Source of the DNA: Eucommia ulmoides
Lineage: Eukaryota > Streptophyta > Magnoliopsida > Garryales > Eucommiaceae
Length of the DNA stretch: 64,000 bases
Direction of reading: 5' to 3'
NCBI GenBank assembly: GCA_016647705.1
Contig: CM028333.1
Location: 25,972,243 to 26,036,242, forward strand
The notes under the pieces are model-generated. The model saw nothing but the letters and a program-made list of their open reading frames with translations. It searched no databases and had not been told where the DNA came from. The number at the start of each line of letters is the position of its first letter. Position 1 is the stretch's first letter. Positions 44,002 through 55,578 of the stretch are shown here, piece by piece. A program made the translations under genes and the position numbers.

Positions 44002-46486
44002 AATACCCCCATACTTGAAATTTTGTTAGTCCTCGAGCAAAAAACCCTAACACTAAATTAAACTAACTATACTAATTAACTAACAATTAATCTAAAAATA
44101 AAAAACTTTAACAAAGAAGAAGTATATGCATGCAAGTTCCAAATTCAATCAAAGTGACCAAGTTGGTCCACCGTCAACATCCCTCAATCTAATCAAGTTC
44201 GGGAAATAATACACACCAAGTGGTGTTCTAGAATTTCAACACTGAATATCAATAAAAAATCATTCTAGATCCATTTGAAATATGTGTGTGAGAGAGCTCA
44301 AATGTATAACTAACCAAACTCCAGATTGGATTATTCAATAGACAAGTTCATGACTTAAACCTTGAAAGATTCAAGAAAACCAAATGCTTGACTTGGCTCA
44401 ACTATCCACTAATGTAGGTTCAGATATTCACAGAGATCAATAGGGCTTGGTTAAGCTTTGGAGAATGACCAAGGGTATCGCAGGAATAGAAAATAGCAAA
44501 TCAGAAAGATTGAATTATACTTGAGGCACAAATGCTTGTCGCTATATCAGTCTCTCGTAACCCCATACGTTTAAAAACACAACCCTGAACGAGAATTGAA
44601 GAACTTTGTATTCACTTGTCGAAAGAAATGAAATTAAAATCTATATTGACATAGTTTGTCCTTCTTTTTTTTTCTTTTTTTTTTTTGACATAACACACCC
44701 CCAAACTTATTCGAATTTGTACAATTTTAGGGGCGTGCAAAAAAAATGACAAGTGAATACATTAATACTGGACCAATAATAATTCATCTGAAACCCCAAT
44801 CGCTCACTTCAAGTCAGCATTAATCTATACTACTTGATTTCACTAAATTTTGACTTTTATGCTTAGCGACAATAGTTTGGAAAAATTTAATTGGATAGAG
44901 TATTGAAACGTGTTCAAGAATTGAAACGGTTTATCGGCTTCGACAGAGGAACGAGGGATAAAAAAAAATTAGGTTAACTTCAGAAGGTTCAAGCGAAAAA
45001 AATTGAAGGCCTAAATCATGCCTCCGGAATTACCTTACCAAGGATTTTGCCTCAAGTCTACCCAAAATCAAGTTCTAGATTCCTCATTTGTGTCATGAAC
45101 TTATTACTGAATAATCAACGTCAAATCATTTAAATAATTATACACTGAGTACACGCGATCGTGTGATTTAAGCATCATAATAATTTTTACCTGATCGACA
45201 TGCTAAGCACACAAAACAAACATGGTTAGCATTATCCCCAACCTCGATATACAATTAAGAGATAATTTTCATTGGGGAAACGGCCCTAGACGAATTCAAC
45301 AACTCATCAAGCATATACGACTTCATACATACACAAAACTATATTAAATCTAAATACTAACATACATAAACTAACTAAGCATTTAACATGCAAAAACTTC
45401 AAAATTAAACTACAACTTAACTATTTAATTAAAGTCTACAAAACATAAAACATTTAAATTAAATAATTAAAAAAAAAAATTGTTCATCCTTCTTCTACAA
45501 AAACAAAAATGGATTAATACCCCCCCCCCAAACTTAAACATGGCAGTGTCTATACTATCTAGCAGTGAACCCAATAACAATTTATAGCATTCATGAACAA
45601 AATATTGGGTTTGAACACATACCTAGGAGATAAGTCATAGGAGTCTTACCTCCTATCGTCTACTTGGGGAAGGATCATCACCGCCACTATCATGTCAGAA
45701 TGGAAACTGTGGCGGTTGCAAAAGGTGCGGCAGCACCTACGGCATAGTCAAAAAAGAATGCATCTCGATGCCGAGGCCCTCATAAATAAGTTGGTTCACT
45801 TGATCTTGATACCAGCCGTATTGATCCATGTAGGTCCATAGCTCGTAAATTCGAAGATCCATATTGTGTTGGCCTTGGCAAAGATTCTGGACTTCTGGAT
45901 AAATACACTCCCCGTCGATCTCGACGCGTCCGGTGCCTGCGTGCTCTTTATCTTATGCCGCTCCTCCCTCATCGCTCAGAATATAGCGAGACCCGGCCCA
46001 GTTTGTGTCCACTGAACATTTCCAGAAGTGATGGCTCTGATAACTGTATCCATTCTCGAGTCTTGGCCCCCATAAGGTTCGTCCATGGGTGGTCCTGGGG
46101 CCGCCAATCCCAAGACTTCGTTGATAACCTCAGAGCTAAAAGAGATGAGGCGAGTGCGAACCCTTGTCCGGTAATCAACGGATTCAATGACATTGGCATA
46201 AAACTCCCACACTAGGGCCACCTCGCCTTGGAAAGGTAATTTGCATAACTCTTCCCAACTACGACTTCAAATGACATTGTGAAATTCCATCGGGAAGTTA
46301 TCTAATGGTACAAATCCCCTTTGTCGGATACAAGTTCACTTTTTCCCAAATCAGTTCAAATGTTCCTCCACTTTCTTGGACACAAAGCGTGTGGAATCAT
46401 AGTCCATGGGGGCACCTCTAGTTCAAGAACTTGACCGCTCACCACGTGCCCTCTTTGAAGCTACTCTCTTAGTCAAGTTTCCTAGC
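44002..46486 (-). mobile_element. Internal 3' region of the minus-strand gypsy element
   Basis: Read on the minus strand it runs from the decayed transposon-protein domain (45960-46420) through noncoding sequence to the G-rich tract before LTR 2. A G-tract followed by an A-rich run (plus 44658-44715) matches the plus-strand element. No pol motifs were found. On the plus strand it also contains a C run at 45525-45534. Confidence 0.75.
45960..46420 (-). pseudogene. Decayed 'putative plant transposon protein' domain in gypsy element
   Basis: On the minus strand, different frames give FVPLDNFPMEFHNVI, ELCKLPFQGEVALVWEFYAN, then VIESVDYRTRVRTRLISFSS, EVINEVLGL and GGQDSRMDTVIRAITSGNVQ WTQTGPGLAIF (open piece 45976-46221). 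This is the domain I know as the putative plant transposon protein (Transposase_32-like) found in non-autonomous or gag-bearing plant gypsy elements; its function is not established. A stop and at least one frame shift break it upstream of 46221. It is separated from the element's 5' part by the solo LTR at 46496. Confidence 0.7.
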
Positions 46487-46495
46487 AATCACAAT

Positions 46496-49056
46496 TGTTG
46501 TTATATGTGTTTTGATGATGTCAATATTAGTGATATTATGATGTCATATTAGACACAAATTATATGTTCCAATATGTTTTGATTGAATCATACCTCGAGT
46601 GTATTAACCAATGTGATATCTTAAGTGTTGGTATTAAGATTCAATTATATATTGCGTGAGCTAACCACAACGGAATTTTAAGTGTGAAATGCAGGTATAA
46701 TCTTGATATCAAGAGCTCAAGACTTAGGTAATATTAAGTTCATTAGATTAAGTCTATAGGATGTTACTCTTGAAGAGATTATGGACTTCGGCTCATTAGG
46801 TTGCACACACACACACTGAGGGTACATACATTTGTGATGTTTTGTTTCTAATATGTCCAATATTCTTATATATCACAATGTGATGTATGCGTCTAATCAT
46901 TATATGCTATATCGTAAAAAACATCTATTGATCATAATTGTGCGAAATCAAAATTTCATGTTCTTAATATAATTATAAGGTACATTGTGTTTTTGGATCA
47001 TCTGAACATCATGAAAATACTTGCTACATGTTTTAAAAAGTGTTTAGAATGATAAACGATCACAAACCGAGGCTAAAACCAAAAACAGATGAAAAATGGA
47101 AATTGCTTAAAACACTATATAAGTAGTCGACTACTTATGCAGAACATAGTCGACTAAGTTTGAGCAGAATGCTTTCTCTTTCCTCCTCTATTTTCGATTT
47201 GACGATTTGGCAATAATTGCTTGTTCTAATTGTTGTATGATGATTCTTACACCTTATAATGATTATTTAACACCTTATCATTATTCAATTTGATCGAAAC
47301 CTTGTTAAATTAAAAAGAATTGGATCAAAACAATTTGAACTATTTGAGAACTCAAAATGCAGAATTTTGTCATGAACTCAAATTTGGATTTGCATATCAA
47401 ATTTTGTTCGAAATGTTCAAATCATATTATGGGATGTTAGTTTAACATGTCTATATGATATATTTATACTCAATTGATATGTTCGTCAATTCATTTATGA
47501 TTAATTGACAAATTGACTCATAAGGTATGAAAATTCTGTTTTTATCATGCTAAATGATTCTAAGTATTCAAATGCCTTAAATACTAACATGTACTTAATT
47601 GGTTTGTATAATTGTATGATATACATTATACACTATTTATATAAATGATCATATTCATTATCCTATAAAAATACAAGTATATTGTTTTGAAATCAAGTGG
47701 GAATACAAAGATACCATTTTGAATTGATGGTAGGGTAGCTCAATAAATGCTAGCCCATACCTTGTCTTCCATGAGTATGAAAGGTATCGTATCTTGATTA
47801 TACTAGATGCATTCTTTAAAGAGAGGAGACTAACATTAAATGATTTTACACCATCTTTGTATAAACTTCATCATGCTTTGTCTACAAACATTATGATCTC
47901 TTATACTCTATTATATACATTGTATGTAAGAGATAATGACTGTATTTTTTCACTACCTCAACAAAATGAATGGACTATAGGTCCTATGCATTTAATTATA
48001 CTACCTAAGCATTAAATGAAGTTGGAAAAAGGAAAAATATTATTAACAAATCTGCAGAGATAATGGAGAAGAGCCTATGCAATTTAAATGTTAAAGTTTG
48101 AAGAGGATTTCCAAACGGTCACTTGCTCTTAAGTTCTTCAAATGAGATATCATCCTACATTCTCTACATCTATATAAGGAGAGAAGATTGCTAGAGAAAA
48201 TAGGAGGAAGTAAATCGAGTGAATTAATCAAGTGAGCTATAAAGATCAATCACACCAAATAGCTTCAAAGAGCTATACTACAAAGTGATATTCTTCTACA
48301 CCATATCTTTGATTCTTATACTTCTTTATTACTCTTGTACTTAAAGTTTATATATCTTTTCTTGAGTGATATTTGTGAGAGGCACTAAACACTAGTGAGT
48401 GAAAGTGTTGTAATCTTTATAGAGAGTGTTTAGAGCTCCAAGGTCGGTTTTGTAAGTTAGATTACAAAACAATTTTGAGTGTTGTATTGAGAGATTGTAC
48501 TTTATATAAACATCAAAGCAAGGAAGATCCTCAACATCACTACATCAACATCAACTTGTAAAGAAGTTGAAGAAGACCAAAGGAGGCGCCTTTGGTGGTG
48601 ACGGACCGATTTCTCCGAAAAGAAGATCACGTGGAACGGTTTGATCTTCACCCGTAAGAAGATTGTGAAAGGTCTCCCTTCACCCGTAAGAATAGTGAAA
48701 GGTTGTAAATGGTTTGATCCTCACCGGTAAGAAGATTTTAAATGGTTTAATCTTTACCCGTAAGAAGATTAAAGATTAGTCAACTAGAACTCTCCGTCGG
48801 GAGCACGAAGGAGTAGACTAGGCAAGAAGGTCTTGCCGAACTACTATAAATCCCTTGTGTCTTGTGGTTTGATTGTTTCTATCCCTTAATCTTTACTTTG
48901 ATTATTTTGATTTGATTGATTATTCTGTTGCACACACAAACACAAGAACGAACAAGTTTGATTTAAGATTTTAGTAGTAAGATTGCACGAAAAGTTTTAT
49001 ATATCCAATTCACCCTCCCTCCCCCCCCCCCGGGATCAATCTCTAGGAGAACAACA
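46496..49056 (+). mobile_element. Copia-type solo LTR, ~2.56 kb, nested in the gypsy element
   Basis: The termini are TGTTGTTATATG and GAGAACAACA, forming 7-base inverted ends, and the direct repeat AATCACAA flanks it (46487-46494 and 49056-49063). There is no primer-binding site or coding DNA, so it is a solo LTR. The gypsy internal sequence continues on both sides. It contains AGTAGTCGACTACT at 47128 and TAGTCGACTA at 47150, TATA candidates at about 47109 and 48170 (CATCTATATAAGGAGAG), four CACCCGTAAGAAG repeats at 48640-48780, and a C run at 49019-49031. The ORF at 47794-48015 has no recognisable domain. Confidence 0.85.
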
Positions 49057-50391
49057 ATCACAAAAAAGAACAACCCAATCATATATGCACAATGAAAATA
49101 TTCCCTTGAATTAACACTATCAAGATCAAGGGAAAAACTCGATACACATAAACCAATTGCAATGATTTCAACAAAATACTAACAATGTAGCATGCATTTT
49201 TGTTTCCCACAATTTATCAATCCATAAGAACTCAGTTTAACACCAAAAATCAAACCAAAATCCCATAGAATTTGAAAATCGCAAAAATGGGGGTTTAAGG
49301 GTTAGGGCATATTCCACAATTAATGATTTTTGAGATAATACTGCAAATTAATCAAAGATTCCAACAAATATTTAAAATGTAGAAGCTTAAACACTTACTT
49401 GTTTAGAAATGGTAGCCCAAACGATTAGAAATTGAATAAAATCGCACCGTCGTTCCTTAAACCCTAGGTTTTCGAAAATGGGAGAAAATTCGATTTTTGG
49501 AGGGTGATTTGTGTTGGAAATCACAAGTTTTGTTGAGAGAATGACGATTTAGAGGGTTGAAAACAGTTTGGAGGGATGGGATTAGTGAGATTTGGGAGTA
49601 ATTTGAAAAGGATGTGGCGTTTTTATTTTAGCGGGTTGGTTTTAATCAAACAGAAGCCTTACCGCCGCGGTGGTGTGAGCACCTTTTTAAAACCAAATGT
49701 TTTTTCTATTTCACTACCTCGGCGGTGCAGCGCCTTTTTAAAACAAAACATTATGTTGTTTCACTATCGCGGCGGTGAGGCGTTTATGCTGAAAACTTGA
49801 CTTCTGGCATTTTCACCCCCTCGGCGATGATCCTACATGTTGGATTTTCATTTTTTTTCTTCAAGTTTTCACACAAAGACTCCACACCATGCATTTCCAC
49901 TTTTTTTGTTCAATGTTTTTAAGTGTGAAACACATCTCCGATTATCCTCACTCCTTAATTTACCTCCAAACAAGCTCCAAGACCATTCCGGCCTCCAAAA
50001 AAAATAGCAAATATCGGGTAAAAATTGATACCCTCAATTTTGGATCAACAAATGTAACTTACTTAATTTAACGTCCCTAGCTGGACTTGGTTAAGCATTA
50101 TTCACCAAAATCCCTTACATACAAGGAATTTGGGAAAAAAAATGCTCCCTTGGATCACGATTCATGGTATTGAAGTTGGATTCTTGTCTCTCTCCTTATC
50201 CTTTTCAACTTACACTCGATCACGAGATCAAGAGCCAAGAATTTCAACTTCTTCTTCGTTGCACGCACTGCTTGATCACAACTGACGAAACAAATTAACA
50301 AAATAATTAAACAGAAAATCAAAACAAAAGAATTGTTTGCATTAATATTCAACTACTTAGTCGCAATATCAATTCTACGCATTCAACACCA
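49057..50391 (-). mobile_element. Internal 5' region of the minus-strand gypsy element
   Basis: It matches 41662-42508 from 49544 onward and continues further downstream on the minus strand to the solo LTR. Palindromes CACCGC..GGCGGTG lie at 49660-49840. The 65-codon minus frame 50155-50352 covers the leader (CDQAVRATKKK) and is not a recognisable gag start. A possible small intron (GTAAGTG at about 49405, TTGCAG at about 49342, minus strand) is noted without support. Confidence 0.75.
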
Positions 50392-50409
50392 TCCCCGGCA
50401 ACGACTCCA
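50392..50409 (-). other. Primer-binding site, tRNA-Asp type, decayed (minus strand)
   Basis: The minus strand reads TGGAGTCGTTGCCGGGGA, with GCGCC changed to AGTC-like bases but the GTTGCCGGGGA part intact. Confidence 0.85.
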
Positions 50410-50415
50410 AAAACT

Positions 50416-51871
50416 TGTATGACGAATCATTTATTACATGCTTGCGTATCGACTACTCGCAAGTGCACGAGGTCCAGTTTTAATATAGTATTTCTTTAAG
50501 ATCAGATATCGTTCCCACAGGGACGGTGTGAATAATTGAATACCATAATTTGCATAGTCTCATATTATCCAGACGGTTAAAGAAATATTTTAAAATTAAA
50601 CTAATTAAAACTAAATTAAACTTCAATTAGTGGGTTAATCCTAACTAAGTTGATTACCTAAGGATTTATTTTGTTCACTTAATATATGTTTAATTTCATT
50701 AGTTAAAAATAATGGTGTTTAGGTATCCGACAATCTCGGTTCGTAAACTCATCTGCCACCTCTTCCGAGTGTAAGAATGGGGAATACGCGACTTCATGTC
50801 AACAAAAAAGTCCTCCTCAACGTCTTAATGACTCTATGCCATGTGAGTCTTGCCCCAACGTCATCGATTGCACACTAACAAACGCCCTCCCGGGTCGTTA
50901 GATCGTAATGACGTGTTTACCCTATTCCAAATCCAGGGTTACCTCTCCCAAGTGTCAAACCCTATATCCTCAAAACCGACCCTAATACCTTAACAAGTAT
51001 ATTAAAGTTGTCATAAAATGATAAACACAATCAGAATTAAAAACAAACAACCGTTAAAGAAACATATATTAAATCAAACTAGTATTTACACAACTACATC
51101 GATCCCTAGCTAATATTTATCTAATCTAACATGATCTTGGCCATTGAAACTATAAACCAAGAGGGATTCATCATCATTCACAATAAAATATTAAGTTACA
51201 AAGAGAGAAAGATCAAATCTTAAAGTGGAGTGGTTTCCACTTTCGCCGAAGATCGATCCGCCAATGTTTCCTCTTCTGTGGATGATAATTCTCCTCTTTA
51301 AGATCTTCAAGATTGGACAAGGATCAATATCCTAAGGTTATGGATGTCCAAGCATCCAAGAGACTTTAATGGAAGTGGGAGAATGGGTATTTATAGGTGC
51401 AAGGCTTCAAAATATCTGAAAATATCTTCTTTCCATTTGAAAAGTGTCCGCCACGGTGGGGGGATCAGTGCTGCTGCAGTGGGGATATGGGCTAGCTTTC
51501 CAAACTCTCTGATCATTCATCACCTAGTTTTTGGGATTCATCGCCTAAACAATGCGTAAGTCGACTCAACCTTCGCCGCGGCGGTGGAGATGAGCGTCAC
51601 GGTGGTGGAACAGCTCCAAATTCTCTGCACTTTCACCACCTAGGTGGTGGGACTTGTGTATTTTTAGCCTTTCAGCATTCTCATCACCACGGCAGTGGAT
51701 CTTGTGTTCTTGAAACCTTATTTCTTCATCATTTCTTTACCGTTTTCCCACCGTTTTCCACTTGTTTGTGTCCCTACACCTGATTTACCTAAAAATAAAC
51801 TAAAATGAAATTAAAACACGCGAAAACTACCAAATCCAATTTAGAAGTAGATAGATATTTTACACCTATCA
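50416..51871 (-). mobile_element. Gypsy LTR 1 of the minus-strand tandem, 1456 bp
   Basis: The minus strand starts TGATAGGTGTAAAATATC and ends CATACA. It is a close relative of LTR 2 (42533-44001), with the same TATA box (51385-51400) and more decayed palindromes at 51445-51700 (for example CCGCGGCGGTGG, CACCTAGGTGGTGG). It is the 5' LTR of the element that ends at LTR 2. Confidence 0.93.
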
Positions 51872-53060
51872 GTTGTCATTCTCCTAATACTACAGAATAT
51901 ATCCTTAAAGATAGGTTATTTAGCCATCTTCGAGATCCTTCAAGGATAGATTATTTAGTCTTCTTTGAAGAAGTTCCATTGGTATGCGTTGGGATGATCA
52001 TTCAGCCTTCTGTGATATTACACTGGGAAGGTCATTCAGCCTCCTATGATATTGCGTAGGGAAGGTCATTTAGCCTCCTGTGATATTACACTGCGAAGGC
52101 CATTCAACCTCCTGTGATATTATGCTGGGAAGGTCATTCAGCCTCTTATAATATTATGTCAAGAACTTCATTCAACCTCCTATGATATTATGCTGGGAAG
52201 GTCATTCATCCTCCTGTGATATTATGCCAGGATGGTCATTCAGCTACCTGTGAGATTCTTCAACGACTGGTCTCTTCAAAGACCAGTCATTTAGCCTCAT
52301 TTGACGTAAATTGTAGGGTAGATCCTCAAAGTAAGGTCATTCAGCCTCCTTTAAAGAAATCCTATAGGTACTCAAGGACAGGTCATTTAGGCTCTCTCAA
52401 GAGCTTCAACGACTGGTCATTTAGCCTCCTTTGAAAAAGGTCTGTAACATCCCTCAAGGATCGGTTATTCAACCTCCTTTGAGATGAATCCATATCCCTC
52501 AAGGATAGGTTATTCATCCTCCTTTGAGAGGATTCTATAACCCCCAAAGATGGTAATTCAGCCTCCCTTAAGAGGATCCAGTGGTAAGTACTCAAGGATA
52601 GTTGTTCAGCTACCTTATAGAAGCCTCAAGGAATGGCCATTCAGCCACCTTAGAGAAGCCTCAAGGTATAGTTATTTAGACACCTTAGAGACCCTCAAGA
52701 ATAGGTCATTCAGCCAGCATTAAAAAGATTCAGTAAAGCCTCAGGAACAGGTCATTCATCCTACTTTGAGAAGATTTAGTAAAGCCTCAAGGACAGGTCA
52801 TTTAGCCTTCGTTGAGAAGATTCATCCGTAAAGCCTTAGGGACCGGTCATTTAGACTACTCTGAAATCATCAAGGCCTGGCCATTCAGCCTCCTTGTATA
52901 ATATCCTTTACCGCTTCCAAAGGGTAAATGCAACAACGTTCAGGTATGCTCCTAAACTTTACTTAAAGTAAAATTTAAATTTCTATCTTTTAAATATCAA
53001 GTTTAGCATAACAAAATATATATGTCTCATTTTTAGTCATTATGAGTAAACTAGCATGAC
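51872..53060 (+). repeat. Tandem repeat array in a Tat 3' UTR
   Basis: From about 51905 to 52900 the motif GGTCATTCAGCCTCCTGTGA recurs. First it is in ~40 bp units (GATATTAYRCTGGGAAGGTCA, 51985-52245), then in longer ~60-65 bp units with CCTCAAGGACAGGTCATTTA and AAGATTCAGTAAAG. There are more than twenty copies of the CATTCAGCC core. The array is followed by a purine tract and a Tat LTR start, so it is the 3' UTR of a Tat element cut on the left by gypsy LTR 1. Confidence 0.9.
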
Positions 53061-53073
53061 AAAAAGGGGCAAT
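53061..53073 (+). other. Polypurine tract of the Tat element
   Basis: AAAAAGGGGCAAT directly before the LTR start. The minus-strand Tat element has AAAGAGGGGCGGC at the same place (63158-63170). Confidence 0.8.
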
Positions 53074-53793
53074 TATAGACACCGCTTTTTGTCCAGCCTA
53101 ATCAGTGTCAAATCAAAATTATAAGTTCAGATAAACTTTAAACTTAGATTTAAAGAAAATGAATTTCTACATGGGATCGCACTAGATAAAACCCATAAAA
53201 ACATAAGAAAACGTAAAAATTGTTGCATTTAACTAAATTTGGTAAACTAAATGTTTCGGGTTAACCTCAAAAATTTTAAAATTAAAGGGGTCTAAGATGA
53301 CATTATTAAAGATTTATTTTCATTAAATCACATCTAATATGAATAAAGATTAGATACTACCTTTTAATTGTAGGAAATTTCACCAAATTACCTCAGTTAT
53401 CTACTTTGACCCTTGAAACATTTACTATCACCGGTTTTGTCTATTCGACACCAAAATATTTGTTTAAATTACTATTTAAAGTATTAATATCATTTAAAAC
53501 AAGTCCAAAGTACTCCAACTCGTGAACTTAGCCAATCCAAAGCTATAAATTATAATAGTACCCCATTTTTCCGATTCGGCAGTTCGATCTATTCTTTCTC
53601 ATTCATGGACGTTGCTAAGATCCATCCATTTATTAGCAACTTAGGATAGCATAGCCACCAAAGTACCAAAGTATTAAGACTTGTGTTGAAATTAACCAAA
53701 ACCGAAGTCTTCTTAATTAATCATCAAGGCCCTATGAATCAAGGGCCCAACCCATCATTAAAAGGCTCAAAAAGAAATATTTAAATGACCAAT
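53074..53793 (+). mobile_element. Tat-type 3' LTR, truncated, with foreign insert
   Basis: It begins TATAGACACCGCTTTTTGTC (family TGTAGACACCGC; G to A in the terminal dinucleotide) and aligns with LTR A up to about A's position 7640. At 53513-53662 the alignment is replaced by a plastid-like segment. It ends at unrelated sequence near 53793. Confidence 0.85.
53513..53662 (+). other. Probable nuclear plastid DNA insertion (NUPT), trnA-rrn23 spacer
   Basis: The segment includes CTTAGCCAATCCAAAGCTAT, GTACCCCATTTTTCCGATTC, GGCAGTTCGATCTATT and CATTCATGGACGTTGCTAAG, then ATCCATCCATTT and TTAGGATAGCATAGCC. From memory this is the plastid sequence just upstream of the 23S rRNA gene, with a few transitions. 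It replaces about 65 bases of Tat LTR and has no counterpart in LTRs A, B or C. Confidence 0.75.
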
Positions 53794-54084
53794 AAGCCTA
53801 CATTAGATTTATATCAATTAGCTTCAAAAATCATGATTGAGATATATTGCATGTCCTTATGCGCCAATGTTTAAATGATATTAATTCTATCTAAATGGAG
53901 TTAAGAATCAATATTGTATCATGAAAAGAAGTATGTTGACCTATTTGAAACTGTATGACTTCATGTTGCATTGAGATGCTTTGATTATTATGATATCATG
54001 AATTGCCTCAAAATGATCCACATAAATATTATCATTTTAATATGTGACAATTTGAGAGTCATAAAATATTGATGATATTATATT
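53794..54084. other. Unassigned sequence
   Basis: AT-rich, no open frame, no match to other parts of the window that I can see. It lies between the truncated Tat LTR and the copia RT fragment. Confidence 0.4.
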
Positions 54085-55013
54085 CAGATCTACTAATGAG
54101 GATTTTTGTTAAGAGTTTGTTAAGATTATACAGGTTGAGTTTGAAATGAGCATGATAAGAAAATTAACTTTCTTTGTTGAGTTGCAAATTAAGCAAATCA
54201 AAGAAGGGAATTTTATTAATCAAGCCAAGTACACCAAGGAGTTAATTAAAAAATATGACTTAGAAGATTCTAAAGAATACAAAACTCTCATGGAAACAGC
54301 TACAAAAATAGAAAAAGACGATACAGGCAAAAACATCATTGAAAAAATGTGTCAAGGTATAATTGATAGTTTGTCGTATCTTACTACTAGTAGACCTGAC
54401 ATAATGTTTAGTGTTCGTTTGTGCACTAGATTTCAATCTTATCCGAAATAATAGCATCCAACAGCTATCAAGTGAATCTTTTGATATTTAAAAGGGACAA
54501 GTGATCAAGGATTATGGTATCCTAGGCGAAGTGATTTTAAATTGATTAGTTACTCTGATGCTGACTTTGCTGGATGCAAAGTTGAACATAAAAACTACAA
54601 GTTGTTCATGTTACATTTTGGGACATGCCTTGGTTTCTTGGTCTACCAAGAAACAAAATTCAATTGTCTTATCTACAGCTGAGGCAGAATATATGGCAAC
54701 TGGTAACTGTTGTTCTCAAATTCTATATATTAGCGACTTTAGGATATGTATGGAGGAAATCTCTATCTACTGTGATAATAAAAGTGTTATTTGCTTAAGT
54801 AAGAATCGAACACAACACTCACGAACTAAGCACATAGATATTTGATATCATTTTATTCGTGATCACATTTATAAAACTTATTTGTCTGTTAAACATGTTG
54901 ATACCTCTGATCAGCTTACCAACATTTTTACTAAACCTCTAGTTGAAGATCAATTCTTGAAAATAATTCGAGATTTAGGTATAGCTAGGCATAACGATGT
55001 ATACCTAGAGTAA
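54085..55013 (+). pseudogene. Copia RT C-terminal and RNase H fragment
   Basis: The segment starts within RT just after the catalytic YVDD (GSTNEDFC-like). The open piece 54146-54451 carries FFVELQIKQIKEGNF, INQAKYTKELIKKYDLED and SRPDIMFSV, the connection between RT and RNase H. After a frame break near 54452 and another near 54590, the piece 54558-54845 has the RNase H motifs GHALVSWSTKKQNS, LSTAEAEYMA, CDNKS and HSRTKHIDI. About 8 residues are missing after ILYIS. The frame ends with KIIRDLGIARHNDVYLE and TAA at 55011. Family and reading direction match the element at 24874-31787, at clearly lower conservation. Confidence 0.88.
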
Positions 55014-55280
55014 TGTTTTAATCTTCTGCCCCTACTTTTTGAGATGACAAAGGGAAAGAAGTTGATGTTTCAGATATTTGTTCGCTTAAGCATTGTAATT
55101 ATAAAGGGGGAAAAATCTCTTGAAATTATATTAGGGGTGAAATTTAAATGTTTTATATGTTTTCACTAATGGTCCTTAAATGAGTTTAAAATACCCATCA
55201 TCAAATTTAAGGGGAGCGTGGTTATATTTTCTTTGTGAGAAAATATCAAAGTTAATTGTCATCATAAAAAAGGGTGACAT
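55014..55280 (+). other. Copia 3' noncoding region
   Basis: G-rich patches (GACAAAGGGAAAG, AAAGGGGGAAAAATC, TTAAGGGGAGCG) and the segment AACATCAAAGTTAATTGTCA-like, ending AAAAAAGGGTGACAT before the LTR. The same segment precedes the LTR at 59916. Confidence 0.75.
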
Positions 55281-55578
55281 TGTTGAATCTAATATTTTGA
55301 TCGACAATTAATTGTTGAAGTTTTTATGGGGGCTAATGTTTTTACTAAGTGATTAGGAAGAGGAATCATTAAATGTAGTGGGTGCAAAATGAAAATGATG
55401 AAAACATGAAGAGTTTGAAGACAACTAGGTGAAAACAGCTATTTACTTATATACTCTTAATACAACCAGATATAGGATCACGCACGACACTTTAAAATGA
55501 ATTAATCTTAGGTGTGTTTTGATTAATTTAGTGGTCCAAAATGTGTTTTTTAATGTGTTAAGTATGTGAAATGATTTT
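55281..55578 (+). mobile_element. Copia 3' LTR start, truncated
   Basis: TGTTGAATCTAATATTTTGA start; only ~300 bases remain before an inverted copia LTR begins at 55579 (TGTTGGCCAAAAGAGC). Confidence 0.85.

Noticed and set aside
45955..46215. 86-codon plus-strand frame
   Set aside because: Antisense of the transposon-protein domain on the minus strand, which has the recognisable motifs.
47794..48015. 73-codon plus-strand frame as a gene
   Set aside because: Lies inside a solo LTR and has no domain.
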